Positions 43,573-52,152 of a stretch of 64,000 nt of DNA are shown piece after piece. The notes beneath the pieces were generated by a model. The model saw only the letters and a list, made by a program, of their open reading frames with translations, made no database searches and was not told the origin of the DNA. This stretch comes from Pseudobdellovibrionaceae bacterium (GTDB lineage Bacteria > Bdellovibrionota > Bdellovibrionia > Bdellovibrionales > Bdellovibrionaceae): assembly GCA_019637875.1 (NCBI GenBank), contig JAHBUW010000003.1, forward strand, positions 298,175 to 362,174, written 5' to 3'. Both the position numbers and the translations under genes were made by a program. Position 1 is the stretch's first letter, and every line of letters starts with the position of its first letter.

Positions 43573-45337
43573 AGCGGACCGAAGTCAGGAAAGCGCGGAT
43601 ATTGACGGGAGCCTGCGAAGTCACGCCGACACCGGCCGAGATCGCGGCGCCGTTTTGCATTTCGCTCAAAGACCAGCCCATTTTCTTTTCGTAAGGACGC
43701 TCCAGCGAGTTACGAATCGATTGTTGAGCCTTGTACCAAGCGTCTTTCGTCGCCGACTGCTGGCACGAAGCCAGTTCCGAAGAGGAAGTCGCGCCCATAC
43801 GCTGCTCGATGCAGTGGTAGGGATCGAAAGACATCGCGTACAGACGCTCGACGAAACCTTGGAAGTCCATCGAAACACCGCGACCATCCGACTTCGTGTA
43901 CGAGAGCTGGCACGCCGCCGAGCTTTCGTTGTACGCGCGGAGCATATCGCCGACGAGGTCGTTACCGCTGTACACGACTTTCGCGTCACGTTTCTGGTAC
44001 AGGTCGTACATCCGCTTCACGTCGCTGTAGAATTCCGCGATGGCGGTCTTCAAACGCGCGTCGCGCGAGGGTGTCGAGTAGTCTTCCCACTCGCCCGAAG
44101 TTCCGTAGATGTTGCCGGGCAGACGCTCGTTCGGCATCGACTTGCGGTCGATTCCTTTGGTGACGGCTTCTTTCACCGACAAGATACGGTCTTCCATCAT
44201 CAAGCAGAGCGTATTCATCGAAGCTTTGATCTCTTCGACGGGGTGGTACTTCACGGCACCCAGGCTCATGCGGGCGCGGACGACGTCCACGTAGCGCGAA
44301 GAGGGCAAGATCCCGTCCGAAGTGCTCCATTTCGCCGTCGAGAAACCACCTTTGTTCGGTTGGTCGCCGACGAACTGCTCGAGCGAGTAACCGGGAGCCT
44401 CTTTGTTCGAAGCCGCGACCGTTTTACCGTTCACGATCTTCAGCGGACGCCAGTTTTTGAAGCCGCCGCCTTGAACGATCAAAGTCGCGCGGAAGGCGCT
44501 GTTGTACTCAACGCGAGTCACCGAGTTGTCGGGGTGGGAATCAAGCAAGATGATCTTGCCGTTCTTCTCGACCTTCGCGACCGTCGCGATGTGACCGTTC
44601 GGATCATACAAGACGGTTCCGGGACGGATATTTTTGCGGTTGATCGCCACGTGGTAGAAGTCCGAGTACATTCCACCATCGACATCCAAACGCGAATCCA
44701 CGCGGAAGACCGCCGAGTAAACGCTCTGGACGGTCGATTTGATGAACTGATAACCGTTGGTGCCCGAAGTCACCGACCAACGCTTCGAAATGTAAGTGCC
44801 TTTCGGAGCGTACTTGATCTCGGACTCGCGATCGCTCGAGTCACGTTTGCTTGCGACCAGTGCCGATTGGAACGGAAGTCCGTTGTGGAAGGCGAAATAC
44901 GAACGGAGCAGATAGGGGAAACGTCCGCAGTCCGCGTACCAAACCATGCCCGATGGATCCTTGTCGCGGTACCAGTTGCCTTTACCGGCCATACAATTGG
45001 GGACGGACTTACAGCCCGACTCATAGATGCTTTCCACGAATTGCGAGAACTTGAGTTCATCCGCCTCGGTCCAAGCGCTCTTCACGATCTTCCAGGGCAC
45101 TCCGCCCTTCGTGAAGGCTTGCACGGTTTGTCCCGATTGGACTTGGCCGTTCAGACCGTTCATACCCTGCTGGCGTTGCTGCTGAGGCTGTTGGCGCACT
45201 TGGGGTTGTTGAACTTCCTGGCGATTGCCGCGGAACAGGAAATCCAGAAGGCCTTGCGCCTGCGAGGTCGCGGGGATCGCCATCATCATTCCGACGACGG
45301 CCGCAGTCATCTTCGACTTACGAATTCTGGGCTGCAT
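43571..45337 (-). CDS. Large exported NlpC/P60-like cysteine-peptidase candidate
   Basis: 588 aa with a signal peptide (to about residue 28, ATSQAQ) and a Gln-rich linker (residues ~38-65). A segment with Cys137 in YADCGRFPYLLRSYFAF, then RPGTVLYDPNGHIATVAKV with His249 and a following LLDSHPDN, resembles the Cys-His-(polar) layout of NlpC/P60 peptidoglycan peptidases. The match is by pattern only, and spacing is longer than usual. The C-terminal ~300 residues contain many Tyr/Met and several Cys but no family I know. A role in cell-wall processing or prey handling is possible. The ATG at 45337 gives the proper signal sequence. Confidence 0.6.
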   Translation of the reverse strand: MQPRIRKSKMTAAVVGMMMAIPATSQAQGLLDFLFRGNRQEVQQPQVRQQPQQQRQQGMNGLNGQVQSGQTVQAFTKGGVPWKIVKSAWTEADELKFSQFVESIYESGCKSVPNCMAGKGNWYRDKDPSGMVWYADCGRFPYLLRSYFAFHNGLPFQSALVASKRDSSDRESEIKYAPKGTYISKRWSVTSGTNGYQFIKSTVQSVYSAVFRVDSRLDVDGGMYSDFYHVAINRKNIRPGTVLYDPNGHIATVAKVEKNGKIILLDSHPDNSVTRVEYNSAFRATLIVQGGGFKNWRPLKIVNGKTVAASNKEAPGYSLEQFVGDQPNKGGFSTAKWSTSDGILPSSRYVDVVRARMSLGAVKYHPVEEIKASMNTLCLMMEDRILSVKEAVTKGIDRKSMPNERLPGNIYGTSGEWEDYSTPSRDARLKTAIAEFYSDVKRMYDLYQKRDAKVVYSGNDLVGDMLRAYNESSAACQLSYTKSDGRGVSMDFQGFVERLYAMSFDPYHCIEQRMGATSSSELASCQQSATKDAWYKAQQSIRNSLERPYEKKMGWSLSEMQNGAAISAGVGVTSQAPVNIRAFLTSVR

Positions 45338-45486
45338 GAGATTCCTCTCTCTGTTGTGTTTAAAAGTGTCCGGACCGCGTAGTTCAAAACCCGCGCCAGA
45401 CAAAGCCCCGCCTGTATTGGAAATGGCGCTACGGGTGGCCCGTCGAACTCGTGGACACAGGTGCCGCGCTTGGGCCACACTGGGGC

Positions 45487-45792
45487 ATGCGTATCCGCCA
45501 AATGGGCTTCTCGTCGCGACTCAAAGCACACCGGAATCTACTGACCCTAGAGACCCTCAAATTTATCGTGGAATATCTCGAGGACGGGAACGCCCGCCAA
45601 GCCGCGATCCGCGCGGGAATCCCCGAAACCTACGCCGCCCGTCAGGGCGCGTGGCTCAAGAAACTCCCGCTGGTCAAATCCATCTTGGAGAACGATATCG
45701 ACGACCGCGACCGGGCCGAACTCCGCCGCCACCTGCGCGACATCCAAAACCGCATGAACGACTGCGCCCGCATCCTGGGACTCGAAAGGTAG
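45487..45792 (+). CDS. Orphan phage-terminase-small-subunit-like protein
   Basis: 101 aa, no signal. The stretch LTLETLKFIVEYLEDGNARQAAIRAGIPETYAARQGAWLKKLPLV follows the DNA-binding helix-turn-helix pattern of Terminase_2 small subunits (FvxeYlxdgNaxqAAixAGyxxkxAxxxgxxLLkxpxV). The C-terminal part is a basic/acidic helix. No large terminase, portal or other phage gene is near, so it may be a relic or a domesticated DNA-binding protein. Start choice: ATG 45487 with gggg close upstream; ATG 45502 is also possible. It ends in a region of GGTACC-type inverted repeats. Confidence 0.55.
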   Translation: MRIRQMGFSSRLKAHRNLLTLETLKFIVEYLEDGNARQAAIRAGIPETYAARQGAWLKKLPLVKSILENDIDDRDRAELRRHLRDIQNRMNDCARILGLER

Positions 45793-45895
45793 AAGCTACC
45801 TTTTGGTTTCGCAGTTGCTAAAGAGGTGCGAAATCACGGGGGATAACGCACCTGCGAGACTGGCCGTCCGCCACCAAAGGGAAGAAGGTACCTAT
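45785..45895. repeat. Structured inverted-repeat region between convergent genes
   Basis: The stop region of the terminase-like gene reads aaggtag-aag-ctacctttt, a short hairpin. At the other end, beside the stop of the MFS gene, lies aaggtacct. Between them a stem aggtgcg...cgcacct forms, and pieces tttggttt/ccaaa and cgcag/ctgcg are also inverted. Overall an imperfect ~110-base palindrome resembling the GGTACC family at 8.3 kb. Confidence 0.4.
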
Positions 45896-47352
45896 TTGAC
45901 CTTAATCTTCTCGACTTCGGCGAGGTACTTCTTTGTGCCTTCGGGAAGTTCGCGCCAGAGCTTGATCGCGAAGAACAGGCCCAGCAGCGTGAACGGCATC
46001 AGGAACGCCGGCCAGTAGTGCCAGGTGTCGTGCATGATGATCGCGCCCAGGACGAACTCCTGGAACGAGGAGCCCATCTTCGAGAAGCCGTCGGCCACGC
46101 CCGTGGCGGTGGCGGCGCCTTTGCGGCCTCCGAAATCGGCGGTCGCGGTGCCCGACATGATCGAGTGAACCCCGATCACGGCCATCATGATCATGATCGC
46201 ACTGACACCGACGACCATCGGGTTGTGACCGATGGTCAGCAGCATCGCCAGCGCGGCGACGAACATCACGGCCTGCATGATGCCGGCAACCGGCGCACGG
46301 CGCGAGTGGAAGTACTTATCCGAGACCCAGCCCGCGATGAACGCGCCGACGATCCCGGTGACCATCGCCCACAGTCCCCAGTTCTGCATGATGTTGTCCA
46401 CACCCATGCCGGTGTCTTTGGCGAACAGACGGTACCACTTCATGACCCCGTCACGCAGGACGCCCGACGTGAACTCGATCACCCCGATCATGAGCAGAAC
46501 CCGGTTCGTCATGACGGCCTTGATGACCTTCCACCAAGTGTTCAGATCGGCTTCGCTTTGGCCGTGGGAGGCATCGTGGGTTTCCAGTTTCCCGAAGCCC
46601 GCATCATCCGGCGAGTCCTTGATGAGGATCATGTCGATCAGCGCCCAGATGATCAAAAGCCCCGCCGGGATGAAGAACAAAAGCCAGAACGAAGGCACGC
46701 TCGTCGAAGGCGAGACGAACAGGAACTGCATCCATTCGCGGAACAAGCCCGCATCGGGATCCGCGTTCAGCTTCACCGCACGGACGATGGCTTCAGTCCA
46801 GTCGAAGGCGAAGTAAACCCCGAGCGAAATCAAGGTTCCGAAGATCGCGCCGAACGTCCCGCGCTCACGCACGTGGAACCAGAACGACTTCACCTTGATC
46901 GTCGAGATCGCCCCGAAGCTCTGGAAGAACATATTCAACGAGTAGAAAGCCGCCAGCACGGGAACGATCGGGAGCGCCGTGGGATCGTGCAGATAGATGT
47001 AGAGCGCCCAACCCATACAGATATTGAAGATCGCGGCACCGAGCGCCGCCATGATCATCCCCTTCTTGCCGCCGATGCGATCGACGAAGGGTCCCGTGGT
47101 GAAAAGAGCCATGGCGTAAACCAAGAATCCCCAGCCCGAAATCTGCGCCTTCTCGGCTTTCGTGATGACTTCGGCCGTGGCGAGCGCATCCAGATTGTAG
47201 CGCGCCAGATAGATGAAGGCGTAAGTCATGCCGAGAGGGAACCAGCTCAGGAACCGGCGCCAGACGAACTTCTTCGAGTGCTTCATGGGATTGCGGTAGA
47301 AATAAAGAGAGATCACATAGGTCAGCGCGAAGCTGACGATGAAAAGCTGCAT
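45892..47352 (-). CDS. MFS organophosphate:phosphate antiporter family transporter
   Basis: 486 aa with about 12 membrane helices, resembling the GlpT/UhpT/UhpC branch, which exchanges glycerol-3-phosphate or hexose-phosphate for phosphate across the inner membrane. Visible features are LARYNLDALATAEVI in helix 1, the conserved loop GPFVDRIGGKKGM, and FKVKSFWF-like IKVKSFWFHVRERGTFGAIFGT. The ATG at 47352 opens with an extra hydrophobic helix (MQLFIVSFALTYVISLYFY), one more than canonical. Substrate cannot be fixed. It converges on the terminase-like gene. Confidence 0.85.
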   Translation of the reverse strand: MQLFIVSFALTYVISLYFYRNPMKHSKKFVWRRFLSWFPLGMTYAFIYLARYNLDALATAEVITKAEKAQISGWGFLVYAMALFTTGPFVDRIGGKKGMIMAALGAAIFNICMGWALYIYLHDPTALPIVPVLAAFYSLNMFFQSFGAISTIKVKSFWFHVRERGTFGAIFGTLISLGVYFAFDWTEAIVRAVKLNADPDAGLFREWMQFLFVSPSTSVPSFWLLFFIPAGLLIIWALIDMILIKDSPDDAGFGKLETHDASHGQSEADLNTWWKVIKAVMTNRVLLMIGVIEFTSGVLRDGVMKWYRLFAKDTGMGVDNIMQNWGLWAMVTGIVGAFIAGWVSDKYFHSRRAPVAGIMQAVMFVAALAMLLTIGHNPMVVGVSAIMIMMAVIGVHSIMSGTATADFGGRKGAATATGVADGFSKMGSSFQEFVLGAIIMHDTWHYWPAFLMPFTLLGLFFAIKLWRELPEGTKKYLAEVEKIKVK

Positions 47353-47524
47353 CCCGAAACCCCCGTTGATTGAGAGGGTAAAGGGGTATCGAGCGGGGTG
47401 AAATGAGTCAACGAACTCGGACCGCCGAAGCGAATTGAGCGAGAAGCCCCGCAGAACGCCCGATTTTTGGGCTAAAATAAGGCCTGTTGGACGCCCACGC
47501 GGAGGCGCGTTAAAGTGGCAACGT

Positions 47525-48565
47525 ATGGATGAGCGTTGGAGATCCCACGGCCGCGCACTACTGAAGTCGAATCCCGCCCCCGTCCCCTGGGCCCGCATGG
47601 CGATCTGTGCGTGCGCGACCACCGCGCCCCTTCTCGTCGGCTGGTGGCAAAGCCATCTCGACGCCGCGATCTTCGCCGCCTTGATCGGCTACTTCGTTTC
47701 GCTGAACGACCATCTGGGCACGCTTCTGCACCGGCTCCTTATCGCGGCCCTGACCTTTTTCATGATCACGCTGGGTTTCACCGCGGGCGCGCTTCTGCAC
47801 GGAAACCTCGCGGGCTATCTGCTGGCGGTCGTAGTTCCCATTTATCTGTTAGGTCTACTGGGCGGACTGGGAGCCGAGGCCGAACGGATGCTGCTATTCG
47901 GAACCATCTCGGTCGTCGTGGTCACGCACCAACCGCTGCCCACCCCCGAACGCGAGGCCTTACTGTACGGATACGCGCTCTTCGCGTACCTCACCGTCAT
48001 CGTCGGCATGATTTTGTCGGCGGGTTATCTGCGTGGACGTTCGGAAAGTTTCGTGACCCTGCGCGAGTCCGTACGTCGCATCTTCACCGCGAACCGCGAA
48101 CGCCATCTTTACGCCCTGAGTTTCAGCGCGGCGACCTTCGCCGCGATCACGATCGAAGAGACGCTCCATATGGAGCGCGGCTACTGGATGGTCGTAACGG
48201 TCATGCTCGTCCTGCGCCCGGATCATCGCGAAAGCCTGTACCGGGTCGCGCACCGTTTCGTCGGCACCGCCGTGGGCGTGCTCGCGGCCGAGCTCCTGTT
48301 GTTCGCGTTCCCTTATCCGGCTTTTTTGATCGGCGGCATCGGGCTAAGCGCCTACCTGCTGCCCTACGCTTTGAAACGCAATTACGCGGTCGCTTCGTTC
48401 GGAGTTTCCATTTTCGTGGTGTTCCTGCTCGCGCTGCCGCAAGAGCCACGCGTTGACGTGCAGCTCGCGCTGACGCGCTTCCAGGCGACGCTGTACGGAT
48501 GCCTGCTCGCGGTCATCGCGGTGGGCGCTTACCGCCTCCTGCGAACGCGGGTGCTACGGACTTGA
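47525..48565 (+). CDS. FUSC-type membrane protein (aromatic acid exporter-like)
   Basis: 346 aa with two blocks of hydrophobic segments (about residues 20-175 and 205-340) separated by a soluble stretch. The second block contains EETLHMERGYWMVVTVMLVLRPDHRESLYRVAHRFVGTAVG, the hallmark of FUSC/YccS/AaeB-type proteins. It may export small acids, but no dedicated periplasmic partner is adjacent. The ATG at 47525 is favoured because upstream in-frame codons overlap the divergent MFS promoter. Shine-Dalgarno is weak. Confidence 0.82.
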   Translation: MDERWRSHGRALLKSNPAPVPWARMAICACATTAPLLVGWWQSHLDAAIFAALIGYFVSLNDHLGTLLHRLLIAALTFFMITLGFTAGALLHGNLAGYLLAVVVPIYLLGLLGGLGAEAERMLLFGTISVVVVTHQPLPTPEREALLYGYALFAYLTVIVGMILSAGYLRGRSESFVTLRESVRRIFTANRERHLYALSFSAATFAAITIEETLHMERGYWMVVTVMLVLRPDHRESLYRVAHRFVGTAVGVLAAELLLFAFPYPAFLIGGIGLSAYLLPYALKRNYAVASFGVSIFVVFLLALPQEPRVDVQLALTRFQATLYGCLLAVIAVGAYRLLRTRVLRT

Positions 48566-48607
48566 TCGCCCGAGCGATTCGACCTATCGTCAAGCCCGGA
48601 GGCCCCC

Positions 48608-48955
48608 ATGCGCTACACCGGAAGTTGCCATTGCCAAGCCGTGAAATTCGAAATTGAAACCGAAATCAAAGACGTCATGTCCTGCAACTGTTCGATCTGC
48701 CAGCGTCGCGGTCACTTGCTGGCCTTCGCGCCGATGAAGAACTTCAAAATCCTCGCGGGAGAGTCGGCCCTCAAAGACTATCAATGGGGCCAAAAGCAGA
48801 TCCACTTCACGTTCTGCGGAACCTGTGGCTGCGCACCTTTCGGTCGCGGAGAATCTCCGGAAGGTCCGATGGCAGCCGTGAACGCGCGCTGCCTGGATGG
48901 CGTCGATCTCGATACTTTGACCGTAACCAAATTCGACGGACGCCATCTGCTTTAG
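48608..48955 (+). CDS. GFA-family zinc protein (glutathione-dependent formaldehyde-activating enzyme-like)
   Basis: 115 aa, cytoplasmic, all-beta with two zinc sites. Conserved cysteines are in SCHCQAVKF, MSCNCSICQRRG and CGTCGCAPF. The family is named for a formaldehyde/glutathione activity that most members are not shown to have, so a catalytic claim would be inference. A ggaggcc site lies upstream of the ATG. Confidence 0.9.
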   Translation: MRYTGSCHCQAVKFEIETEIKDVMSCNCSICQRRGHLLAFAPMKNFKILAGESALKDYQWGQKQIHFTFCGTCGCAPFGRGESPEGPMAAVNARCLDGVDLDTLTVTKFDGRHLL

Positions 48956-48971
48956 ACGAGCGAGATCGCCC

Positions 48972-49304
48972 TTACTCGGCCAGCGTGACGATCTCGCCCG
49001 TGTGGGCGTTGACCTCGAGCTTGATTTTCTTTTTGGATTTGAGCTTATCATCCAGGAAAGTTTTAAGCTCGGCGCTCGAGTCGGCGGACTTCGGAAAACG
49101 GTAAAGCCCCGCCTGCCCCTCGATCTGGATGAAGAAGTTGACGCCCTCATCAAAGTAGCGAACCAAGGCCCCTTCGTAGGTCAGATGGGTCGACGCCATA
49201 TGGCGTTTGTAACCTTGCAGTGTCTTCCCCTTCGCCACCGGAGCTTTTCCCCCAGCGAGCGCCGCGCTCAAAATACAAAACGTGAGGACCAAAATGGATT
49301 TCAT
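48972..49304 (-). CDS. Small exported protein of unknown function
   Basis: 110 aa with a signal peptide (MKSILVLTFCILSAALA). The mature ~90 residues are basic, without Cys, possibly a small beta-rich domain (VNFFIQIEGQAGLYRF, KIKLEVNAHTGEIVTLAE). No family recognised. Its ATG shares one base with the stop of the deamidase-like gene, so it is probably the last gene of the phn-to-deamidase transcription unit. Confidence 0.7.
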   Translation of the reverse strand: MKSILVLTFCILSAALAGGKAPVAKGKTLQGYKRHMASTHLTYEGALVRYFDEGVNFFIQIEGQAGLYRFPKSADSSAELKTFLDDKLKSKKKIKLEVNAHTGEIVTLAE

Positions 49305-49978
49305 CAATGGACTCCTTCTTCCGCGGCCGACGAAGCGGCGGGCTTCGCCACCGGGGGACGACGCTCCAGCGGACGGTAACGCTCGAACGTGTAATGGACG
49401 TTGTTCAAAGTGTCGCGCGACCAGTAACCGGCGTCTCTTTGATTCGGGAAATGCTGGAAGCGGCTGGTGAAGTAAGTTCTCTCGATCCGCGGCGTGAAAC
49501 CGCCCTCCGACGCCGGAACTTGATCGAGCATCCGCTGGTTCCATTCGTCCACGGTGACGGGACGATCGAACAGCGACGGATCGAAAACCATTTTCTTCAC
49601 CGAGCCGTCGGCCTGACGAACCTCGATGATGGGCGCGACATGATAACCCCATTGCACCAAGGGATATCCGGGATTGCCCGTGCGGACCTGAAGCATTCCG
49701 TGCGTGAAGACCTTGCCCATCGTCAGCCCTTGCTTTTGCGCGATCCGCGCCATGGCCGTTGCCCGGGCGTAGCAGCCATCCATCGGGTAGTTGTAGGGAA
49801 TCGAGGTCTCGCGCTGAAAGCGCGTGAACAGCACGCGGGCGCGCTCCATCGAAATCGTAGAAACCTCACCCATCGGATCATTCTGCACGGCCCGGTACGG
49901 CGGCACCTGCCCTTGCGCATCCGAGAGGCCACCCCAAAGGACGAAAAACAGAAAAACGAGTTTCATCCCTTTGAGCAT
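49304..49978 (-). CDS. Exported protein-glutaminase-like deamidase
   Basis: 224 aa with a signal peptide (KLVFLFFVLWGGLSDAQG). The domain shows the protein-glutaminase (Gln_deamidase_2-like) arrangement: Cys69 in YPMDGCYARATAMAR, His113 in WGYHVAPIIEV and Asp133 in VFDPSLFDRP. Members deamidate glutamine side chains in proteins, and in bacteria include secreted effectors. Here it may modify envelope or prey proteins; that is inference. The start is ATG 49978 or 49966. It lies 22 bases after the RluA gene and overlaps the next small exported gene by 1 base. Confidence 0.72.
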   Translation of the reverse strand: MLKGMKLVFLFFVLWGGLSDAQGQVPPYRAVQNDPMGEVSTISMERARVLFTRFQRETSIPYNYPMDGCYARATAMARIAQKQGLTMGKVFTHGMLQVRTGNPGYPLVQWGYHVAPIIEVRQADGSVKKMVFDPSLFDRPVTVDEWNQRMLDQVPASEGGFTPRIERTYFTSRFQHFPNQRDAGYWSRDTLNNVHYTFERYRPLERRPPVAKPAASSAAEEGVH

Positions 49979-50000
49979 AAAGGATGCGGCGGGCTTCGCG

Positions 50001-50690
50001 CTACCGGACTGAAGTCGGGGCAACGAGCTTGGCGAACTCTTCCGGAAGCGGCGCCTCGAAAGAGTGGGGCTCCCCGCGCCAGACGAACTCGAGTCGCCAA
50101 GCGTGGAGCATCATCCGCGAAACGCCGTAAGTCTCGGTGACCTTAGCGTTCAGCGCGTCCCGTCCGTAGCGCGAATCGCCCACGATGGGGAGCTGATGAA
50201 AGGCCGCATGTTTACGGATCTGGTGCTGGCGTCCGGTTTCGATCGTGAATTCCACATCCCAGAAGAACTCGGTCTCGCCGGTGACTTTTCCGTGGGTGAC
50301 GGCCTCGATCCGCTCGCGGGGATGGCCCAGGGGATTTTGCCGGCCTTCGGCACGGTCGCTCAACGCATCCCGAAACGTGAAGGCCTGGGCCGTCCCGCCC
50401 GTCTTCCCGAACCACGCCGCGGGATCGCGGGGGGACTTCACGATGGCGCGGTAGATTTTGCGCGCGCTGGCCTCGCCATGAAGCGCTTGGGTCAAGGACT
50501 CGACCGCGGAAGGCTCGGTCACCGCGACGACCAGCCCGCTGGTTTCACGGTCCAGACGATTCACGAAGTGGAGTTTCGGAAATTCCCGCGTGACCTGCTC
50601 GAGGAGCGAGGGCTTCTCGTTGTGCACGCTCATGCCGGCGGGTTTGTCGAAGACGACCAGGTCCCCCGCGCGCCGCAGGATCAAACTCAT
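50001..50690 (-). CDS. RluA-family pseudouridine synthase
   Basis: 229 aa. The catalytic motif HFVNRLDRETSGLVVAV (with the Asp nucleophile) and the downstream ETGRQHQIRKHAAFHQLPIVGD and LHAWRLEF segments define the RluA/RluC/D/TruC group. It isomerises uridines in rRNA or tRNA, and the exact target cannot be told from sequence. There is no S4 domain; the N-terminus starts directly with the catalytic fold (VVFDKPAGMSVH). The ATG at 50690 overlaps the upstream thioesterase stop by 4 bases. Confidence 0.92.
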   Translation of the reverse strand: MSLILRRAGDLVVFDKPAGMSVHNEKPSLLEQVTREFPKLHFVNRLDRETSGLVVAVTEPSAVESLTQALHGEASARKIYRAIVKSPRDPAAWFGKTGGTAQAFTFRDALSDRAEGRQNPLGHPRERIEAVTHGKVTGETEFFWDVEFTIETGRQHQIRKHAAFHQLPIVGDSRYGRDALNAKVTETYGVSRMMLHAWRLEFVWRGEPHSFEAPLPEEFAKLVAPTSVR

Positions 50691-51088
50691 AGTCCGACGG
50701 CCTTCATCCATTCGGGCGTCGCCGTGATGAGTTTACGCTCTTGCAAATCGAAGAGGCCACCGGTGAAGCGGGCCTCGCAACAGACGTCGCCTTTCGCGTT
50801 CAGCATTTTCTGCAAGAGCACGAAGATCTTCCCCTGGTAACTTTCCATCGTGGTGGTGACCGTGATGGTCTCGCGCAGGCGAAGCTCTTTCTGGAATTTG
50901 AGGTTCACTTCCAGGATGACGGGACCTTTTTTGAATTCGTGAACTTGTTTGAGGCCGTAACCGTTTTTCGTGATCAGGTCCCAGCGCGCCTCTTCGAAGA
51001 TTGAAAGGTAAGCGGCGTTGTTCACGTGCCCGAAGGTATCCAGATGAAATTCGCGAATTTGAACCGGATACTCGAACACTTGACTCAC
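50687..51088 (-). CDS. Acyl-CoA thioesterase, hotdog fold
   Basis: 133 aa of the 4-hydroxybenzoyl-CoA thioesterase/YbgC type. The signature HLDTFGHVNNAAYLSIFEEARWDL (active-site Asp and following helix) is near the N-terminus. The fold's later strands (PVILEVNLKFQKELRL) are also visible. It hydrolyses an acyl-CoA, substrate unknown. The start is a GTG at 51088 with ggagg 7 bases upstream, overlapping the phnE stop by 4 bases. Confidence 0.88.
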   Translation of the reverse strand: MSQVFEYPVQIREFHLDTFGHVNNAAYLSIFEEARWDLITKNGYGLKQVHEFKKGPVILEVNLKFQKELRLRETITVTTTMESYQGKIFVLLQKMLNAKGDVCCEARFTGGLFDLQERKLITATPEWMKAVGL

Positions 51089-52152
51089 TTCAAAGCCTCC
51101 CGGACGTAGGCCGAAGCCGTGTCCATCAACCAAACCACGAACGCGATGACGATCACGATCGTGCCGACCTCGGCCCATTTTCCCTGCTGCTGGTACATGA
51201 ACAGCAAGGTGCCGATACCGCCTCCGCCGACGAACCCCACGATGGTCGCCATACGGATGTTCGTATCCCAACGGTAAATGGTATACGAGATGAAGGGAAG
51301 CACGACTTGCGGAACCATTCCGAACCAGATCGTTTGCAGGATGCCGGCGCCGGTGCTCTGCACCCCCTCGATGGGGCCGTCCGAGACACCCTCGACGAAC
51401 TCCGAATACTGTTTCGCCAACGAGACGACGGAATGCACCCACAGCGCGAGCATCCCCGCGAAGGGTCCGATCCCGACCCAGACCGAAAAGACAATGGCCC
51501 AGATCAACGCCTCGACCGAACGGGTGACGTTCATGAACAAACGCAAGGTCGCGTAGATCGCAAAGGCCCAAGGTTCGCGCATCACGTTCTTCGCGGCCAA
51601 AAAGCAAAGCACGAAGGCGACGGGCACCGCCAGCGCGGTCGCCATGAACGCCATGAAAATGGTCTCGATGACTTTCGCCACCGCACGCGGGAGCAGCGCC
51701 CAATCGGGATTCATGAAACTATCGAAAATCCGCACCGCGCCCTGGAAGCCATCGCGGTCCAAAAATTCCGTGACCGAAACCGCCGTCACTTTCGCGCCGA
51801 CGATGAACGTTACCAGCAGGAAGATCGCGAGCTGCCAGCCCACGAAGGTGCGGTACCACGGCACCGCCTCGCGTTCGGTGAAATCACCCTGCCCCGGTTT
51901 CGGGAAAAGCAAATCGCCCAAGGTCCCGACGTCGCGGGCATGCAGCGCGACGTTCAGGATCAAGCCGCCCAACAGCAGCACTCCGAAGACCGTCGCGTTC
52001 CGGGTCAGCATCAACATGCCGTCCTCATCCACGCGGAAGATCACGATCAGCGCGACCGCCGCCAGATAGGCGTAGATCACGGAGTCCATGATGTGGCGAC
52101 GGATGGCGCGGGTCAGTCCTTTGTTCAGCAGTTTATTCGGTGCTGATGTCAC
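51085..52152 (-). CDS. phnE: Phosphonate/phosphite ABC transporter permease
   Basis: 355 aa inner-membrane permease with an extra N-terminal pair of helices. The binding-protein-dependent transport motif is around STGAGILQTIWFGMVPQVVLPF, and LRLFMNVTRSVEALIWAIVF matches PhnE. The start is a GTG at 52152 with ggggagg 6 bases upstream, overlapping phnC by 20 bases. No C-P lyase genes are in the window, so the imported compound may be phosphite or phosphonate used another way. Confidence 0.9.
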   Translation of the reverse strand: MTSAPNKLLNKGLTRAIRRHIMDSVIYAYLAAVALIVIFRVDEDGMLMLTRNATVFGVLLLGGLILNVALHARDVGTLGDLLFPKPGQGDFTEREAVPWYRTFVGWQLAIFLLVTFIVGAKVTAVSVTEFLDRDGFQGAVRIFDSFMNPDWALLPRAVAKVIETIFMAFMATALAVPVAFVLCFLAAKNVMREPWAFAIYATLRLFMNVTRSVEALIWAIVFSVWVGIGPFAGMLALWVHSVVSLAKQYSEFVEGVSDGPIEGVQSTGAGILQTIWFGMVPQVVLPFISYTIYRWDTNIRMATIVGFVGGGGIGTLLFMYQQQGKWAEVGTIVIVIAFVVWLMDTASAYVREALK

